From assembly GCF_002163875.1 (NCBI RefSeq), contig NZ_CP019333.1, positions 2,472,864 to 2,536,863 of the forward strand: a stretch of 64,000 nucleotides of DNA. Direction: 5' to 3'. Positions 27,319 through 39,052 of the stretch are shown here, one piece after another (position 1 is the stretch's first letter; each line of letters opens with the position of its first letter). This DNA comes from Gilvibacter sp. SZ-19 (GTDB lineage: Bacteria; Bacteroidota; Bacteroidia; Flavobacteriales; Flavobacteriaceae). The position numbers and the translations under genes were made by a program. Below the pieces are notes generated by a model, which did not search any database, was not told the DNA's origin, and saw only the letters and a list, made by a program, of their open reading frames with translations.

Positions 27319-28377
27319 TTATTGCAATTCTGCAATAGCCACTTTAAATAATTTTTCCCAGCGTTTCCCGGTCAAATACAGTGTATTGGGCTCCCCTTTA
27401 TACGCTATACCGTTTAGTACATTGTCTTCGCTAGCCTGTGCCACCTGATCTTTAAGGGTACGGGTGTTGATCACGCCTTCTACAGCTCCAGTAGCTGGAT
27501 TGATTATGGCAATAGCATCTCGCTGCCACACATTGGCGTAGATCTTTCCGTCTACAAATTCCAGTTCGTTGATGTTGTCGATCTTGGCGCTGTGGGTGTA
27601 TACCTCGATATAGTCTTCTTCCATCAAGGTTTCTGGATTCAGGATCCAGATCCTAGAAGAGCCGTCGCTCTTGTAGATCTTCTTTCCGTCGTTACAAAGA
27701 CCCCAACCTTGTCTGCTATCGCCGTAATTGAAGAAATCGAGTTTCTCCATACTGTCTAGGTCGTAGATAAGGCCAATACCACGCTGCCAAGTGAGCTGGT
27801 AGATCTTGTTGTCTTTAATAGTAAGTCCTTCTCCAAATTGATTACCAGGCAGCGCTATGGAGTTTACCACTGTACCGCTTTTGTAATCTACCTTGCGCAG
27901 GGTGCTTTCTCCGTATTGTCCGGTACTCTCGTATAAGGTATCACCGACAAATTCGATTCCTTGCGTAAAGGCTTTAGTGTCGTGTGGATAGGTCTCTAAG
28001 ATCTCGTAGCTATAGGCTTTAGGGGCCTTGGCAGCCAAGACAGTAATATTCTTTTGGGTCACAAAACGATCTTCTCCACTGTAAACACGAGCCAAAATGG
28101 TTCTTTGCCCCACCTTACCATCTGCAATGCGAATGCTCGCATTGCCATCCGCAGTAGCTGCAAAACGCACATCGTCTATAAAGTAAGCAACGGAGTCTAC
28201 TCGCTTGTTGTTTGGATTGTATAGACTCACTTCCATGGTCGCATCTGCTTTCATGGTGGCTTTGGCTTCTGAGAAGTTTAGGTTAAGCCCGTGCTCGTCT
28301 TTAAGGTTTGGTTCTGCACAAGAACCTAATAATAAGGCTATTGAAATCGGTAGGAAAAGCGTCTTGAAATAGTTCAT
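27319..28377 (-). CDS. Glutaminyl-peptide cyclotransferase-like lipoprotein
   Basis: This 352-residue lipoprotein has signal MNYFKTLFLPISIALLLGSC. The C-terminal two thirds match the beta-propeller glutamine cyclotransferase family (Glu_cyclase_2): YPHDTKAFTQGIEFVGDTLY, ESTGQYGESTLRKVD, GNQFGEGLTI, YGDSRQGWGLCNDG and IDNINELEFVDGKIYANVWQ. Such enzymes form N-terminal pyroglutamate on exported proteins. An Ig-like N-terminal segment (residues 30-115) is an add-on. The gene is divergent from the SRP RNA. Confidence 0.82.
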   Translation of the reverse strand: MNYFKTLFLPISIALLLGSCAEPNLKDEHGLNLNFSEAKATMKADATMEVSLYNPNNKRVDSVAYFIDDVRFAATADGNASIRIADGKVGQRTILARVYSGEDRFVTQKNITVLAAKAPKAYSYEILETYPHDTKAFTQGIEFVGDTLYESTGQYGESTLRKVDYKSGTVVNSIALPGNQFGEGLTIKDNKIYQLTWQRGIGLIYDLDSMEKLDFFNYGDSRQGWGLCNDGKKIYKSDGSSRIWILNPETLMEEDYIEVYTHSAKIDNINELEFVDGKIYANVWQRDAIAIINPATGAVEGVINTRTLKDQVAQASEDNVLNGIAYKGEPNTLYLTGKRWEKLFKVAIAELQ

Positions 28378-28452
28378 CCCAAATTTTTTGGCAAGTTATC
28401 CATTTTGCGCTAAAATCAAGGCAAAGAGATTTTAAATTCAACTTAAAATTCA

Positions 28453-28482
28453 TTGCAAATATTAAGAATGAGCGTATCTTTG
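28453..28482 (+). promoter_or_regulatory. SRP RNA promoter
   Basis: TTG (28453-28455), a 19-bp spacer and TATCTTTG (28475-28482) match the Bacteroidetes promoter consensus. The box ends 4 nt before the first paired base of the SRP RNA (28487), which fixes the start-site distance used elsewhere in this window. Confidence 0.75.
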
Positions 28483-28486
28483 CAGC

Positions 28487-28580
28487 GGCAAGTCCTACAC
28501 AACCAGCTCCTGTTGAATCCCCCAGGGTGGGAACACAGCAAGGGTAGACGGTCGTAGCGGTGTGATGTAGGTAGCTTGCC
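28487..28580 (+). ncRNA. ffs: Signal recognition particle RNA (4.5S, small bacterial type)
   Basis: The terminal helix is GGCAAG (28487-28492) with CTTGCC (28575-28580), extended by CCTACA with TGTAGG (28566-28571). The apical domain has the SRP-specific asymmetric and symmetric loops: CAGGGTGGGAACACAGCAAG and GGTAGACGG, the Ffh-binding site. It is followed directly by a T-run (28582-28590) that ends transcription. A consensus promoter lies just upstream. The length of about 94 nt fits the bacterial small SRP RNA. Confidence 0.9.
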
Positions 28581-28595
28581 ATTTTTTTTTGCCCT

Positions 28596-28626
28596 TTGGT
28601 CAAGGATTTTGCATTTGCTATTTTTG
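28596..28626 (+). promoter_or_regulatory. Promoter of the SDR gene
   Basis: TTG (28596-28598), a 20-bp spacer and TATTTTTG (28619-28626) match the Bacteroidetes consensus. This also places the translation start at 28642 rather than at an upstream ATG (28576) that lies before the promoter and inside the SRP RNA. Confidence 0.65.
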
Positions 28627-28641
28627 GCCCTTAGCAATTCT

Positions 28642-29445
28642 ATGAGTAAGGTAGTTTTTATAACGGGAGCATCATCAGGTATTGGCAGAGCCATTGGCGA
28701 GCTACTACACCAAAAGGGCATGGTCGTTTACGGTACAAGTCGTAATCCGTCAAAGATCACAGACTCTCCATTTCCTTTACTTCCTTTAGATGTTAACGAT
28801 CCGCAGACCATAACAGAAGCTGTTGCCTGGGTTTTGGCCGAAAAGGGTCGAATAGATGTCTTGGTAAACAACGCTGGTGTGGGAATAACAGGTCCCATAG
28901 AGGAAACTCCAGATGCCGAGATCAACAAAGCATTCGACACTAACTTTTACGGTCCTATTCGCGTGATAAAGGCCGTGATGCCAGCCATGCGTAAAGCAGG
29001 GCAGGGCCGCGTTATCAATATCACTTCTATAGCGGGTTATATGGGCTTGCCTTATCGCGGAATCTACTCTGCCAGTAAAGCTGCCCTTGGAGTTGTTACA
29101 GAGACCTTGCGTATGGAAGCGCGTGAGTTTGGTATTTCTTTTACAACGGTTGCACCCGGAGACTTTGCAACCAATATCGCTGCCGGTCGCTATCACGCTC
29201 CGCTTAAAGAAGATTCTGCTTATTACAACAACTACAAGGTGTCTTTAGACCTTATGAACGAGCACGTGGACGCTGGTGAGGATCCTGCAGCCATGGCTAA
29301 TTTTGTGTATCGCCTCATCAATAAGAAAAAGGTCAAGGTGCATTACCGCGTAGGGGCACCTTTACAGCGCCTGTCTATCGTACTCAAAAGACTACTGCCA
29401 GATACTTGGTACGAGTCTATGCTCAGAAAGCACTACAAGCTCTAG
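28642..29445 (+). CDS. Short-chain dehydrogenase/reductase (SDR)
   Basis: This 267-residue NAD(P)-dependent oxidoreductase has a classical SDR layout: cofactor motif TGASSGIG (residues 8-15), NNAGVG, and the catalytic Tyr142 and Lys146 in IYSASK. The substrate is not evident. The start at 28642 gives MSKVVFITGASSGIG, the normal SDR opening. It is a single gene with its own promoter. Confidence 0.88.
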   Translation: MSKVVFITGASSGIGRAIGELLHQKGMVVYGTSRNPSKITDSPFPLLPLDVNDPQTITEAVAWVLAEKGRIDVLVNNAGVGITGPIEETPDAEINKAFDTNFYGPIRVIKAVMPAMRKAGQGRVINITSIAGYMGLPYRGIYSASKAALGVVTETLRMEAREFGISFTTVAPGDFATNIAAGRYHAPLKEDSAYYNNYKVSLDLMNEHVDAGEDPAAMANFVYRLINKKKVKVHYRVGAPLQRLSIVLKRLLPDTWYESMLRKHYKL

Positions 29446-29491
29446 CAGTTATTAACAGTTTTAGTAAATAATTTTTACTGCGGATGGCGCG

Positions 29492-29518
29492 TTGGCTTTT
29501 CGAGCTTGCTTATTTTTG
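29492..29518 (+). promoter_or_regulatory. Promoter of the transaldolase-like gene
   Basis: TTG (29492-29494), a 16-bp spacer and TATTTTTG (29511-29518) give a predicted leader of about 23 nt. Confidence 0.6.
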
Positions 29519-29545
29519 TATCCATAATTACACATCTGGAACTTT

Positions 29546-30199
29546 ATGAAATTTTTTATCGATACCGCCAACCTTGATCAGATCCGTGAAGCCCAAGAAT
29601 TGGGAATTCTTGACGGGGTTACCACCAACCCATCACTAATGGCCAAAGAGGGCATTACCGGACAAGATAATATCCGCCAACACTATGTAGACATTTGTAA
29701 TATTGTAGACGGAGATGTTTCTGCGGAGGTGATCTCGACCAAGTACGAGGATATGATCGCAGAAGGAAAGGCATTAGCAGCTTTGCACGAGCAGATCGTG
29801 GTTAAAGTTCCTATGATCAAAGACGGTGTGAAAGCCATCAAATACTTTAGCGACAACGGTATCCGTACCAATTGTACCTTGGTATTCTCTGCTGGACAAG
29901 CTCTTTTAGCTGCTAAGGCAGGAGCTACCTATGTTTCTCCATTTATTGGTCGTTTGGACGATATTTCTACCGATGGATTGAATCTTATCAATGAGATCCG
30001 CTTGATCTACGACAACTACGGATTTCAGACACAGATCCTTGCCGCTTCTGTAAGACACACCATGCACGTTATTGACTGTGCTAAAATTGGTGCCGATGTA
30101 ATGACAGGGCCTTTAAAATCTATCGAAGGTCTGTTGAATCATCCGCTAACGGATATCGGTTTAGAGAAATTCCTCGCAGACTACCGCAAAGGAAACTAA
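29546..30199 (+). CDS. Transaldolase / fructose-6-phosphate aldolase-like protein
   Basis: This 217-residue protein of the short transaldolase (TalC/FSA) family makes a Schiff base with its lysine in IVVKVPMI (Lys87). [14 protein letters not shown] and [14 protein letters not shown] are family hallmarks. It would move dihydroxyacetone units between sugar phosphates. Whether it is a true transaldolase or an F6P aldolase cannot be told from motifs alone. Confidence 0.9.
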   Translation: MKFFIDTANLDQIREAQELGILDGVTTNPSLMAKEGITGQDNIRQHYVDICNIVDGDVSAEVISTKYEDMIAEGKALAALHEQIVVKVPMIKDGVKAIKYFSDNGIRTNCTLVFSAGQALLAAKAGATYVSPFIGRLDDISTDGLNLINEIRLIYDNYGFQTQILAASVRHTMHVIDCAKIGADVMTGPLKSIEGLLNHPLTDIGLEKFLADYRKGN

Positions 30200-30212
30200 G
30201 GACCAATTAGTT

Positions 30213-31634
30213 TTATTGGAAAGGAACTCGGTTCAGATAGCCGAGTAATTGTACTTCGAAAGAGCTGCCAAAGATATTGGTGTTGTTCTCAATGATACGA
30301 CCTCGCGCGTCAACTATGATCGCCTTGTTCGGAGAATTGAGCACCAACTCGCGTTCTGCCTGAACCGCGTCGTTGAATCTGTATTCGGTCTTTTCGTTAA
30401 AAGTGCGCAGCGCCATGGTCTTGAGCCATTTTTCGTGGTTTTGATCTACGCTGATACCCACAAAATCAAATTCTGGGTATTTGGCTTTCATCTCTGCTGC
30501 TTTTTTGTGAATGCGCTTGTTGTGGTTAGACGAACCTGCCGACCAGAAGAAAAGCACCGTAGGTCTGTTTATGAGACTGTGTAGGTCCTTTATGGTATTG
30601 TCTGTGGTAACTACCATCTGATTCGGCAGAGGGTTACCAGGAATCATCTTATCACAGGCTTGGTGCAACAATTTCATTTCTTTATGCTGCGCCTTGCTGC
30701 TGTTCTTTTGCATGAACAGATCAAAGATCTCCTCGCTGCTGTCTTGATCTTTAGAATTGATCAGGTAGCGACGCGTGGTGGCGTACAACAGGTTGTTCTT
30801 AAGGGAATCGTGTGTTATTACGCTGTCTATGAGTTTCAGCTTCGCCTTGGTATGCAAGGGAGATGTTCTGTCAAACTTCGCCCGATTCATATAAGTGGTG
30901 TAGCTCACATTATCTAGAAAAGACGAAATATATCTGTAATACGGATAATAGGTGTATAAGTGCTCATCGCCGTAATTCACGCCGCTTCTAAAGGCGTAGA
31001 AATTCTCTGGCAAGGAGTTCATATTCTCCAAATGGTTACTGCCGTAATGCGCAAAGGGATAGAGCTCCTTTTTAGAATAATAATCGAAGTCAATACTGGC
31101 TTGAGCAACCTCGTTAAAGCCTGTTGAGGTCTCGTGTTTTTCTTGGAATCGATTCAAGATCTTTAGGCGGATGTTACGCATACTGTCTAAAGAGGCACTA
31201 AAAGCTTCCGGGCTTTTCTGATAATAGCTCGGCATGAGCTTTTGCTCTTCTTCGTTGTGCAAGAACATTTCTATCAGATAGTTGTTCTTTGCTGCGCCAG
31301 TACCGGAATAGGCTAATGATTCGTCAAAGTCCAAAGTGTTAACACGCAGCATGATGCTGTCTCCAGGTTCTATATATACCAGCTGATATTCCTTGTGGAT
31401 AAAACTGTAGAGGCCTGGAACAAGGCTATCGAATTTGTATCGGAAGAAGTTGTCCTTATCTAAAAAGATAGTGTCGACCACGCGAGAGTTCTTGGCCAGG
31501 AGCACAAAGTCAGCTCTGGGATTAATGATCTCACCACCAAACCATGTGTTTATTTCTTGTTGCTTATCGCTCTTACAAGCCCCAAAAAACAAGGGGAGTA
31601 AAACACTCAGGGGAATCAAGTATTTTTTAAACAT
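30213..31634 (-). CDS. Thioredoxin-fold lipoprotein lacking the CxxC motif
   Basis: The product is a 473-residue lipoprotein (signal MFKKYLIPLSVLLPLFFGAC; an ATG 9 bp upstream adds MER). An N-terminal beta domain of the DUF4369 kind and a helical middle lead to a C-terminal TlpA-like domain: RPTVLFFWSAGSSNHNKRIH, then FDFVGISVDQ. The positions of the two redox cysteines hold Ser368 and His371, so it cannot act as a dithiol oxidoreductase. A TATTTTTG -7 box lies upstream on the minus strand (31663-31656). Confidence 0.72.
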   Translation of the reverse strand: MFKKYLIPLSVLLPLFFGACKSDKQQEINTWFGGEIINPRADFVLLAKNSRVVDTIFLDKDNFFRYKFDSLVPGLYSFIHKEYQLVYIEPGDSIMLRVNTLDFDESLAYSGTGAAKNNYLIEMFLHNEEEQKLMPSYYQKSPEAFSASLDSMRNIRLKILNRFQEKHETSTGFNEVAQASIDFDYYSKKELYPFAHYGSNHLENMNSLPENFYAFRSGVNYGDEHLYTYYPYYRYISSFLDNVSYTTYMNRAKFDRTSPLHTKAKLKLIDSVITHDSLKNNLLYATTRRYLINSKDQDSSEEIFDLFMQKNSSKAQHKEMKLLHQACDKMIPGNPLPNQMVVTTDNTIKDLHSLINRPTVLFFWSAGSSNHNKRIHKKAAEMKAKYPEFDFVGISVDQNHEKWLKTMALRTFNEKTEYRFNDAVQAERELVLNSPNKAIIVDARGRIIENNTNIFGSSFEVQLLGYLNRVPFQ

Positions 31635-31772
31635 GCGCTCCATAAAGAATCCTTACAAAAATAAGCGCTCCGCCCTGAGCTTAGTGTTAAGCGCTCGTTA
31701 AAATAATTGGCTTATAAAACCTTTATAAAGCCCGCATTTATGCCTATTTTTGCGGCGCATTTTAAGACGTGA

Positions 31773-34123
<2,351 letters not shown>

Positions 34124-34127
34124 CCGA

Positions 34128-34247
34128 TCAAAATTTTTCAAATTCGTGTACTGAATCATTCAAAAATTGTGCTGCACTTAAAAGCGTTTGCCAAAGGAAT
34201 GCTGAATTTAGGTGGGTAGAAGGTGATTCCTTTTTAGCATAGCTCAT
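34128..34247 (-). CDS. Candidate 39-aa protein or leader ORF
   Basis: The frame reads MSYAKKESPSTHLNSAFLWQ and then TLLSAAQFLNDSVHEFEKF before TGA. It begins about 10 nt after the predicted start site of a consensus promoter and ends 4 nt before the ATG of the 239-aa membrane protein, as in translational coupling. An inverted repeat AAAGGAAT/ATTCCTTT (34193-34200 with 34226-34233) lies inside it. It may be a small protein, a regulatory leader, or chance. Confidence 0.4.
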   Translation of the reverse strand: MSYAKKESPSTHLNSAFLWQTLLSAAQFLNDSVHEFEKF

Positions 34248-34261
34248 ACCCAATTTTTACT

Positions 34262-34292
34262 CAAAGTTACACGCTAAAATGCTACATTCCAA
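34262..34292 (-). promoter_or_regulatory. Promoter downstream of the his operon
   Basis: On the minus strand TTG (34292-34290), a 20-bp spacer and TAACTTTG (34269-34262) match the Bacteroidetes consensus. It drives the 39-aa frame and the 239-aa membrane protein. Confidence 0.6.
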
Positions 34293-34311
34293 ATAGCTGT
34301 GTTGTTAAAAT

Positions 34312-34905
34312 CTATTTTTTAGATCGTTGTTTAAGGATATCCTCTATATCTGCCATAGAATGCCCTTTAACGTTCAACAAAATAAGGAGGTGATAGAGTA
34401 GATCTGCGGCCTCATTCTTAAAAAGCTCGGCATTATCATCTTTGGCTTCGATGACCAATTCTACCGCTTCTTCACCTACTTTTTGCGCCACTTTATTGAT
34501 TCCTCTTTGGGCTAAAGAGCGGGTATAAGAGTCTGCTTCGTCGCTGACTATCTTTTGGGCTATGGTCGCCTCCAACTGACCTAAAAAGCCTTGTGCGCTG
34601 TCATTGGCAAAGCAACTTTGCGTGCCTTTATGGCAAGTGGGGCCGGCAGGCTCACACAAAAACAAAAGCGCATCCTGATCACAGTCCAAATAATGTTCTT
34701 TTAGCGCAAGGTAATTCTCGGAGCTTTCTCCTTTGGTCCATAAACGTCCTTTGGATCGGCTGTAAAAAGTAATGCGATTCTCTGCCAAGGTCTTCTTATA
34801 GGCCTGCTCATTCATATAGCCCAGCATTAAGACCTGTTTGGTATTGCTGTCTTGGATCACCGCTGGGAGTAGACCATCGGCGGATTTTTCAAAATTCGGA
34901 TTCAT
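34312..34905 (-). CDS. hisIE: Bifunctional phosphoribosyl-AMP cyclohydrolase/phosphoribosyl-ATP pyrophosphatase
   Basis: This 197-residue fusion carries out steps 2 and 3 of histidine synthesis. The N-terminal HisI domain shows MLGYMNEQAYKKTL, YSRSKGRLWTKGESS and the zinc ligands in DCDQDALL and GPTCHKGTQSCF. The C-terminal HisE domain shows SYTRSLAQRGINKVAQKVGE and EAADLLYHLLILL. It is the last his gene, overlapping hisF by 4 bp. Confidence 0.96.
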   Translation of the reverse strand: MNPNFEKSADGLLPAVIQDSNTKQVLMLGYMNEQAYKKTLAENRITFYSRSKGRLWTKGESSENYLALKEHYLDCDQDALLFLCEPAGPTCHKGTQSCFANDSAQGFLGQLEATIAQKIVSDEADSYTRSLAQRGINKVAQKVGEEAVELVIEAKDDNAELFKNEAADLLYHLLILLNVKGHSMADIEDILKQRSKK

Positions 34906-35654
34906 CTTATTGGGATGTTTTTATCTTTTAATGCTGATTTTAATTGAGGCACTGGGATCTCACCGTAGTGAAAAATACTGGCAGCCAGTCCTGCACTTGC
35001 TGTTGTTTGCTTAAAAAGGGTCTCAAAGTGCGCGATGGTTCCCGCACCTCCAGAGGCGATCACCGGAATTTGTACCTTCTCAGCCACTGCGGTGGTTATA
35101 TCTAAGGCAAAGCCAGCCTTGGTGCCGTCGTTGTTCATAGAGGTCAATAAGATCTCGCCAGCCCCTAGGGCCTCCATCTTTTCAACCCAAGCCAGGGTGT
35201 CAATACCTGTTGGGGTGCGTCCCCCACTGACAAATACCGTCCATTGGTCGTCTTCACACTTAGTGTCTACCGCTACCACCACACATTGAGAGCCAAATTC
35301 AGCAGCTAGTTCCTGAACCAATTCCGGACGTTTAACTGCTGCGGAGTTCACGCTGATCTTATCAGCCCCAGCTCTTATCAAGGCCTTAGCCTGTGCCACA
35401 GTTGTTATGCCTCCTCCAACGGTAAAAGGAATGTTTATGTTGGCTGCAATATCTGCTACCAAAGAGATCAAAGTTTCTCGAGCTTCTATGGTAGCGGTAA
35501 TATCTAAGAATACCAGTTCGTCTGCACCCTGCTCGGCATACTGCTTGGCCAGTGCCACTGGGTCACCTGCATCTCGGATGTCCACAAAATTGACCCCTTT
35601 GACCGTGCGTCCGTTCTTAATGTCCAGACAAGGAATGATTCGTTTCTTTAGCAT
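34902..35654 (-). CDS. hisF: Imidazole glycerol phosphate synthase cyclase subunit
   Basis: This 250-residue TIM barrel pairs with HisH and uses ammonia to make imidazole glycerol phosphate and AICAR. The opening is [20 protein letters not shown] (catalytic Asp11). The second catalytic Asp is in [18 protein letters not shown], and [15 protein letters not shown] binds phosphate. It overlaps hisA by 7 bp and hisIE by 4 bp. Confidence 0.97.
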   Translation of the reverse strand: MLKKRIIPCLDIKNGRTVKGVNFVDIRDAGDPVALAKQYAEQGADELVFLDITATIEARETLISLVADIAANINIPFTVGGGITTVAQAKALIRAGADKISVNSAAVKRPELVQELAAEFGSQCVVVAVDTKCEDDQWTVFVSGGRTPTGIDTLAWVEKMEALGAGEILLTSMNNDGTKAGFALDITTAVAEKVQIPVIASGGAGTIAHFETLFKQTTASAGLAASIFHYGEIPVPQLKSALKDKNIPIR

Positions 35655-36361
35655 AGGGCTTCCAGGTCTTTAAGTTGAATGGTTCCTTCGTAGATCGCCT
35701 TACCGATTATAGCACCTTCGCAGCCCAGTTCTCGCAATTGTATAACTTCATCTAGCGTGCTAACACCGCCGCTGGCAATAAGCTTAAGGCCGTCTAGTGC
35801 CAAGAGCTCTCGGTATAAGTCAAAACTTGGACCTTGTAGCATGCCGTCTTTGGCAATATCTGTACAGATCACATATTGTGCGCCTTTGCTTAAGTAGTCG
35901 ACAATAAAATCGTTCACATCCAAACTAGAGGCTTGCTGCCATCCGTGGGTTGCGATCTTTCGGTCCTTACAATCGGCTCCTAGAATGACCTTTTGTGCTC
36001 CGTAGCGTCCCAACCAAGAACTGAAAAGTTCTGGCTCAGACACTGCAATACTGCCTCCCGTTACCTGCTTGGCACCACTTTCAAAGGCAATGCGAATGTC
36101 CTGATCAGATTTGATACCTCCACCAAAATCGATCTGGAGTTCGGTCTTCGAAGCCAGGCGTTCTAAAACCTTGTGATTTACAATTTGCTTGCTTTTTGCC
36201 CCGTCTAGATCTACTAAATGCAGATACCCAATGCCGTGGTCTTCAAACATCTTTGCGACCTCTAATGGGTCTTCGTTATACACGGTCTTTTGGTTGTAAT
36301 CACCTTGGGTGAGTCGCACACATTTACCGTCAATTAGGTCTATAGCTGGTATGATTCGCAT
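35648..36361 (-). CDS. hisA: ProFAR isomerase (HisA)
   Basis: This 237-residue TIM barrel isomerises ProFAR to PRFAR. Motifs: [20 protein letters not shown] (catalytic Asp8), [26 protein letters not shown] and [19 protein letters not shown]. The start codon shares one base with the hisH stop. Confidence 0.97.
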   Translation of the reverse strand: MRIIPAIDLIDGKCVRLTQGDYNQKTVYNEDPLEVAKMFEDHGIGYLHLVDLDGAKSKQIVNHKVLERLASKTELQIDFGGGIKSDQDIRIAFESGAKQVTGGSIAVSEPELFSSWLGRYGAQKVILGADCKDRKIATHGWQQASSLDVNDFIVDYLSKGAQYVICTDIAKDGMLQGPSFDLYRELLALDGLKLIASGGVSTLDEVIQLRELGCEGAIIGKAIYEGTIQLKDLEALC

Positions 36362-36945
36362 TAGACATTGAGCTTTAAAAAGTTAGACAAGATTTGTTCT
36401 CCAACAGCTGCGGATTTTTCTGGGTGGAACTGCGTTGCGTAGAAATTGTCTCTAGCCAAGGCTGCAGAAAACGGTTGAATATAATCGCAAGACGCTACCG
36501 TATCTGGGCCAACCTCCGCATAATAGCTGTGTACAAAATAAACGTCACTGTTGGTTTTAACCTCATTGAATAAAGGGCCTTTCAGATCGATAATTTCATT
36601 CCATCCCATATGCGGCACCTTGTCTCTGGGCGGAAACTTCTTGACTTGTTCGTCAAAGATGCCCAGACAGGGCGTGTTGCCTTCTTCTGAATACGAACAG
36701 AACAGCTGTAATCCTAAACAGATCCCCAAAGTTGGTTTAGTCCGTTGCTTAATAACAGTATCTAAGCCCTTTTGTTTCAAATAGGCCATAGCAGAGGAGG
36801 CCTCTCCAACTCCCGGTAGGATCAATTTATCTGCCGATGCGAGCACAGTTGGGTCATCACTTATCACGCAAGCTGCATTGAGCCGTTTTAGCGCGTTCTC
36901 CACAGATCTGATATTACCAGCATTGTATTTTACTATCGCTATCAT
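36361..36945 (-). CDS. hisH: Imidazole glycerol phosphate synthase glutaminase subunit
   Basis: This 194-residue class I glutamine amidotransferase feeds ammonia to HisF. The catalytic Cys is in [10 protein letters not shown], the His and Glu are in QFHPEKS, and [18 protein letters not shown] opens the protein. It overlaps hisB by 4 bp. Confidence 0.97.
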   Translation of the reverse strand: MIAIVKYNAGNIRSVENALKRLNAACVISDDPTVLASADKLILPGVGEASSAMAYLKQKGLDTVIKQRTKPTLGICLGLQLFCSYSEEGNTPCLGIFDEQVKKFPPRDKVPHMGWNEIIDLKGPLFNEVKTNSDVYFVHSYYAEVGPDTVASCDYIQPFSAALARDNFYATQFHPEKSAAVGEQILSNFLKLNV

Positions 36946-38036
36946 AAACTTCCTTTTGTGCTTGGAATGTCGTTAGACCCGCTTCTGGCAACAGCCATCC
37001 GCAGCGCTCGGGCAAAACCTTTAAAAATAGCTTCTATTTTGTGGTGTTCGTTATCGCCTTCTACTTTAATGTTCAGGTTGCATTGCGCAGTATCACTAAA
37101 GGATTTAAAAAAGTGGAAGAACATTTCTGTAGGCAAGTCACCAACCTTTTCACGTTCAAAATCCGCCTCCCATTCCAACCAAGGGCGACCACCAAAATCT
37201 ACGGCCACTTGCGCCAAGGCATCATCCATCGGCAGTAAAAAGCCATAGCGCATTACTCCTTTTTTACTTCCTAAAGCTTCTTTAAATGCGGTTCCCAAAG
37301 CCAAGGCTGTATCTTCTATGGTGTGGTGTTCGTCTATGTGTAGATCGCCCTGAACATCGATTGCTAGATCAAACCCGCCGTGTTTGGCTATCTGTTCTAA
37401 CATATGGTCGTAAAACCCAAGCCCAGTTTTGATCTTGCTTTGTCCTTTTCCGTCTAGGTTAAGGGCAATATTGATCTGTGTCTCCGAAGTATTTCTGGTC
37501 ACCACGGCCTTGCGGTCTTGCCCTTTTAAAAAGCGGTAAATATCTTCCCAACTTGTAGTTGTGAGGGCCGCGTCCTTATTAGGCTCCGCAGCGATCAAAA
37601 TACCTTGACTCCCCAAATTCTTAGCAAGCTCAATATCTGAGACTCTATCGCCTATCACAAATGATTTCTCCAGATCGTAGTTTCCGTGAATATATTCTAC
37701 AAGCATGCCAGTTCCCGGTTTACGCGTAGGGGCGTTCTCTTCCGGAAGGGTAGGGTCAATATGAACTTTATAGAATTCTATGCCCTCATTTGAAAAGGCT
37801 TGCATTACCTTATTGTGGGCTGGCCAAAAGGTCTCTTCCGGGAAAGAGGCTGTTCCTAAACCGTCCTGGTTGGTAACCATGACCAAAGTGTAATCTAACT
37901 CCTGATTGATCTTTGCCAACCACTGAAACACGCCAGGATAGAACTCTAGTTTTTCCAAGCTATCCAATTGGTAGTCCACTGGAGGTTCAATGACCAAGGT
38001 GCCATCTCTATCTATAAATAATACTTTCTTGTTCAT
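36942..38036 (-). CDS. hisB: Bifunctional histidinol-phosphatase/imidazoleglycerol-phosphate dehydratase
   Basis: This 364-residue fusion carries steps 6 and 8 of the pathway. The N-terminal HAD phosphatase shows [13 protein letters not shown] (Asp9, Asp11), TNQDGLG and the Cys-poor zinc loop region, and ends near residue 165. The C-terminal IGPD domain shows [18 protein letters not shown] and [14 protein letters not shown] with the metal-binding histidines. The fused form resembles the enterobacterial HisB. Confidence 0.96.
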   Translation of the reverse strand: MNKKVLFIDRDGTLVIEPPVDYQLDSLEKLEFYPGVFQWLAKINQELDYTLVMVTNQDGLGTASFPEETFWPAHNKVMQAFSNEGIEFYKVHIDPTLPEENAPTRKPGTGMLVEYIHGNYDLEKSFVIGDRVSDIELAKNLGSQGILIAAEPNKDAALTTTSWEDIYRFLKGQDRKAVVTRNTSETQINIALNLDGKGQSKIKTGLGFYDHMLEQIAKHGGFDLAIDVQGDLHIDEHHTIEDTALALGTAFKEALGSKKGVMRYGFLLPMDDALAQVAVDFGGRPWLEWEADFEREKVGDLPTEMFFHFFKSFSDTAQCNLNIKVEGDNEHHKIEAIFKGFARALRMAVARSGSNDIPSTKGSL

Positions 38037-39052
38037 GCTTTAAATGCGTTGATGAGAATATCGTTTTCTGTTGGTGTTCCTACTGTGATGCGCAGCGAAT
38101 CAGCGATCACAGAACTTCTGTTGCGCGTTATTATTTGTTGACTGATCAGTCGCTCGTACCAGCCCGTTGCGTCCGGCAGTTTGATAAGAATAAAATTGGT
38201 CTCGCTAGGATATACTTTTTCCACCAGGGGGAAGGCTTTGAAAAAGCTTATAAGACGTTGTTTTTCTTCCAAGATGGCGCGCTTGCGTTGCTCAAACCCG
38301 GCTTTATCAGCCAATGCATCTAATGCCGCTTGTTGATTGAGCTCACTTACATTATAAGGTGGTTTGATATTGCTGAGCCAAGTTATCAGGTTTGCATTGC
38401 CATAGGCGATTCCCACGCGAGCCGCGGCAAGCCCCCAAGCCTTACTAAAGGTTTGTGAGACGATCAGATTGTCAATGGTATCTATCAAACTTACAGCGCT
38501 GGGCGCATTCGCAAAGTCTATATAGGCTTCATCTACAATGACCACACCTTGACTGGCTGCGGCCAAGGCCTTGATAGTTTTCAAGCTGAACAGATTTCCG
38601 GTCGGGTTGTTGGGCGAACACACAAAGATCAACTTAGGTTGTTGCTGTTCTATGAGCTGTAATGCCTTGGCCAGATCGATCTCGAAAGTAGCATCCAACG
38701 GGCAATCTAGAACATCGACATCGTTAATAGCGGCAGAGACCTTGTACATGCCATAGGTTGGGCTAAACTGTAAAACCTTATCCTTGCCAGGCTCACAAAA
38801 AAGGCGAAAACACAGATCGATCACCTCGTCACTGCCGTTGCCAATAAATACTTGCTCACTAGTTACATTTCTCAATTGTGCTAACGCTGACTTGAGCTCT
38901 CTCTGATACGGATCAGGATATCGGTTTAAATTGCCGTAAGGGTTTTCATTGGCATCTAAGAAAATTCCCTCTTTGCCGGTGTATTCATCGCGAGCACTAG
39001 AATAAGGTTTAAGATCCCTTAGACTAGGCCTTATTAGGGCATTAGTATCCAT
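38033..39052 (-). CDS. hisC: Histidinol-phosphate aminotransferase
   Basis: This 339-residue PLP aminotransferase works at step 7. Motifs: [54 protein letters not shown], and [16 protein letters not shown] with the PLP lysine. The frame opens at a TTG (39058), but the ATG at 39052 gives the better start. It overlaps hisD by 11 bp and hisB by 4 bp. Confidence 0.96.
   Translation of the reverse strand: MDTNALIRPSLRDLKPYSSARDEYTGKEGIFLDANENPYGNLNRYPDPYQRELKSALAQLRNVTSEQVFIGNGSDEVIDLCFRLFCEPGKDKVLQFSPTYGMYKVSAAINDVDVLDCPLDATFEIDLAKALQLIEQQQPKLIFVCSPNNPTGNLFSLKTIKALAAASQGVVIVDEAYIDFANAPSAVSLIDTIDNLIVSQTFSKAWGLAAARVGIAYGNANLITWLSNIKPPYNVSELNQQAALDALADKAGFEQRKRAILEEKQRLISFFKAFPLVEKVYPSETNFILIKLPDATGWYERLISQQIITRNRSSVIADSLRITVGTPTENDILINAFKA

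Noticed and set aside
28576-28641. An upstream ATG extending the SDR protein by 22 residues
   Set aside because: It starts inside the SRP RNA 3' helix and before the SDR promoter; MSKVVFITGASSGIG at 28642 is the normal family start.
28301-28721. Minus-strand frames over the SRP RNA region
   Set aside because: They cover a structured RNA gene and its terminator and have no coding features; the RNA explains the sequence.
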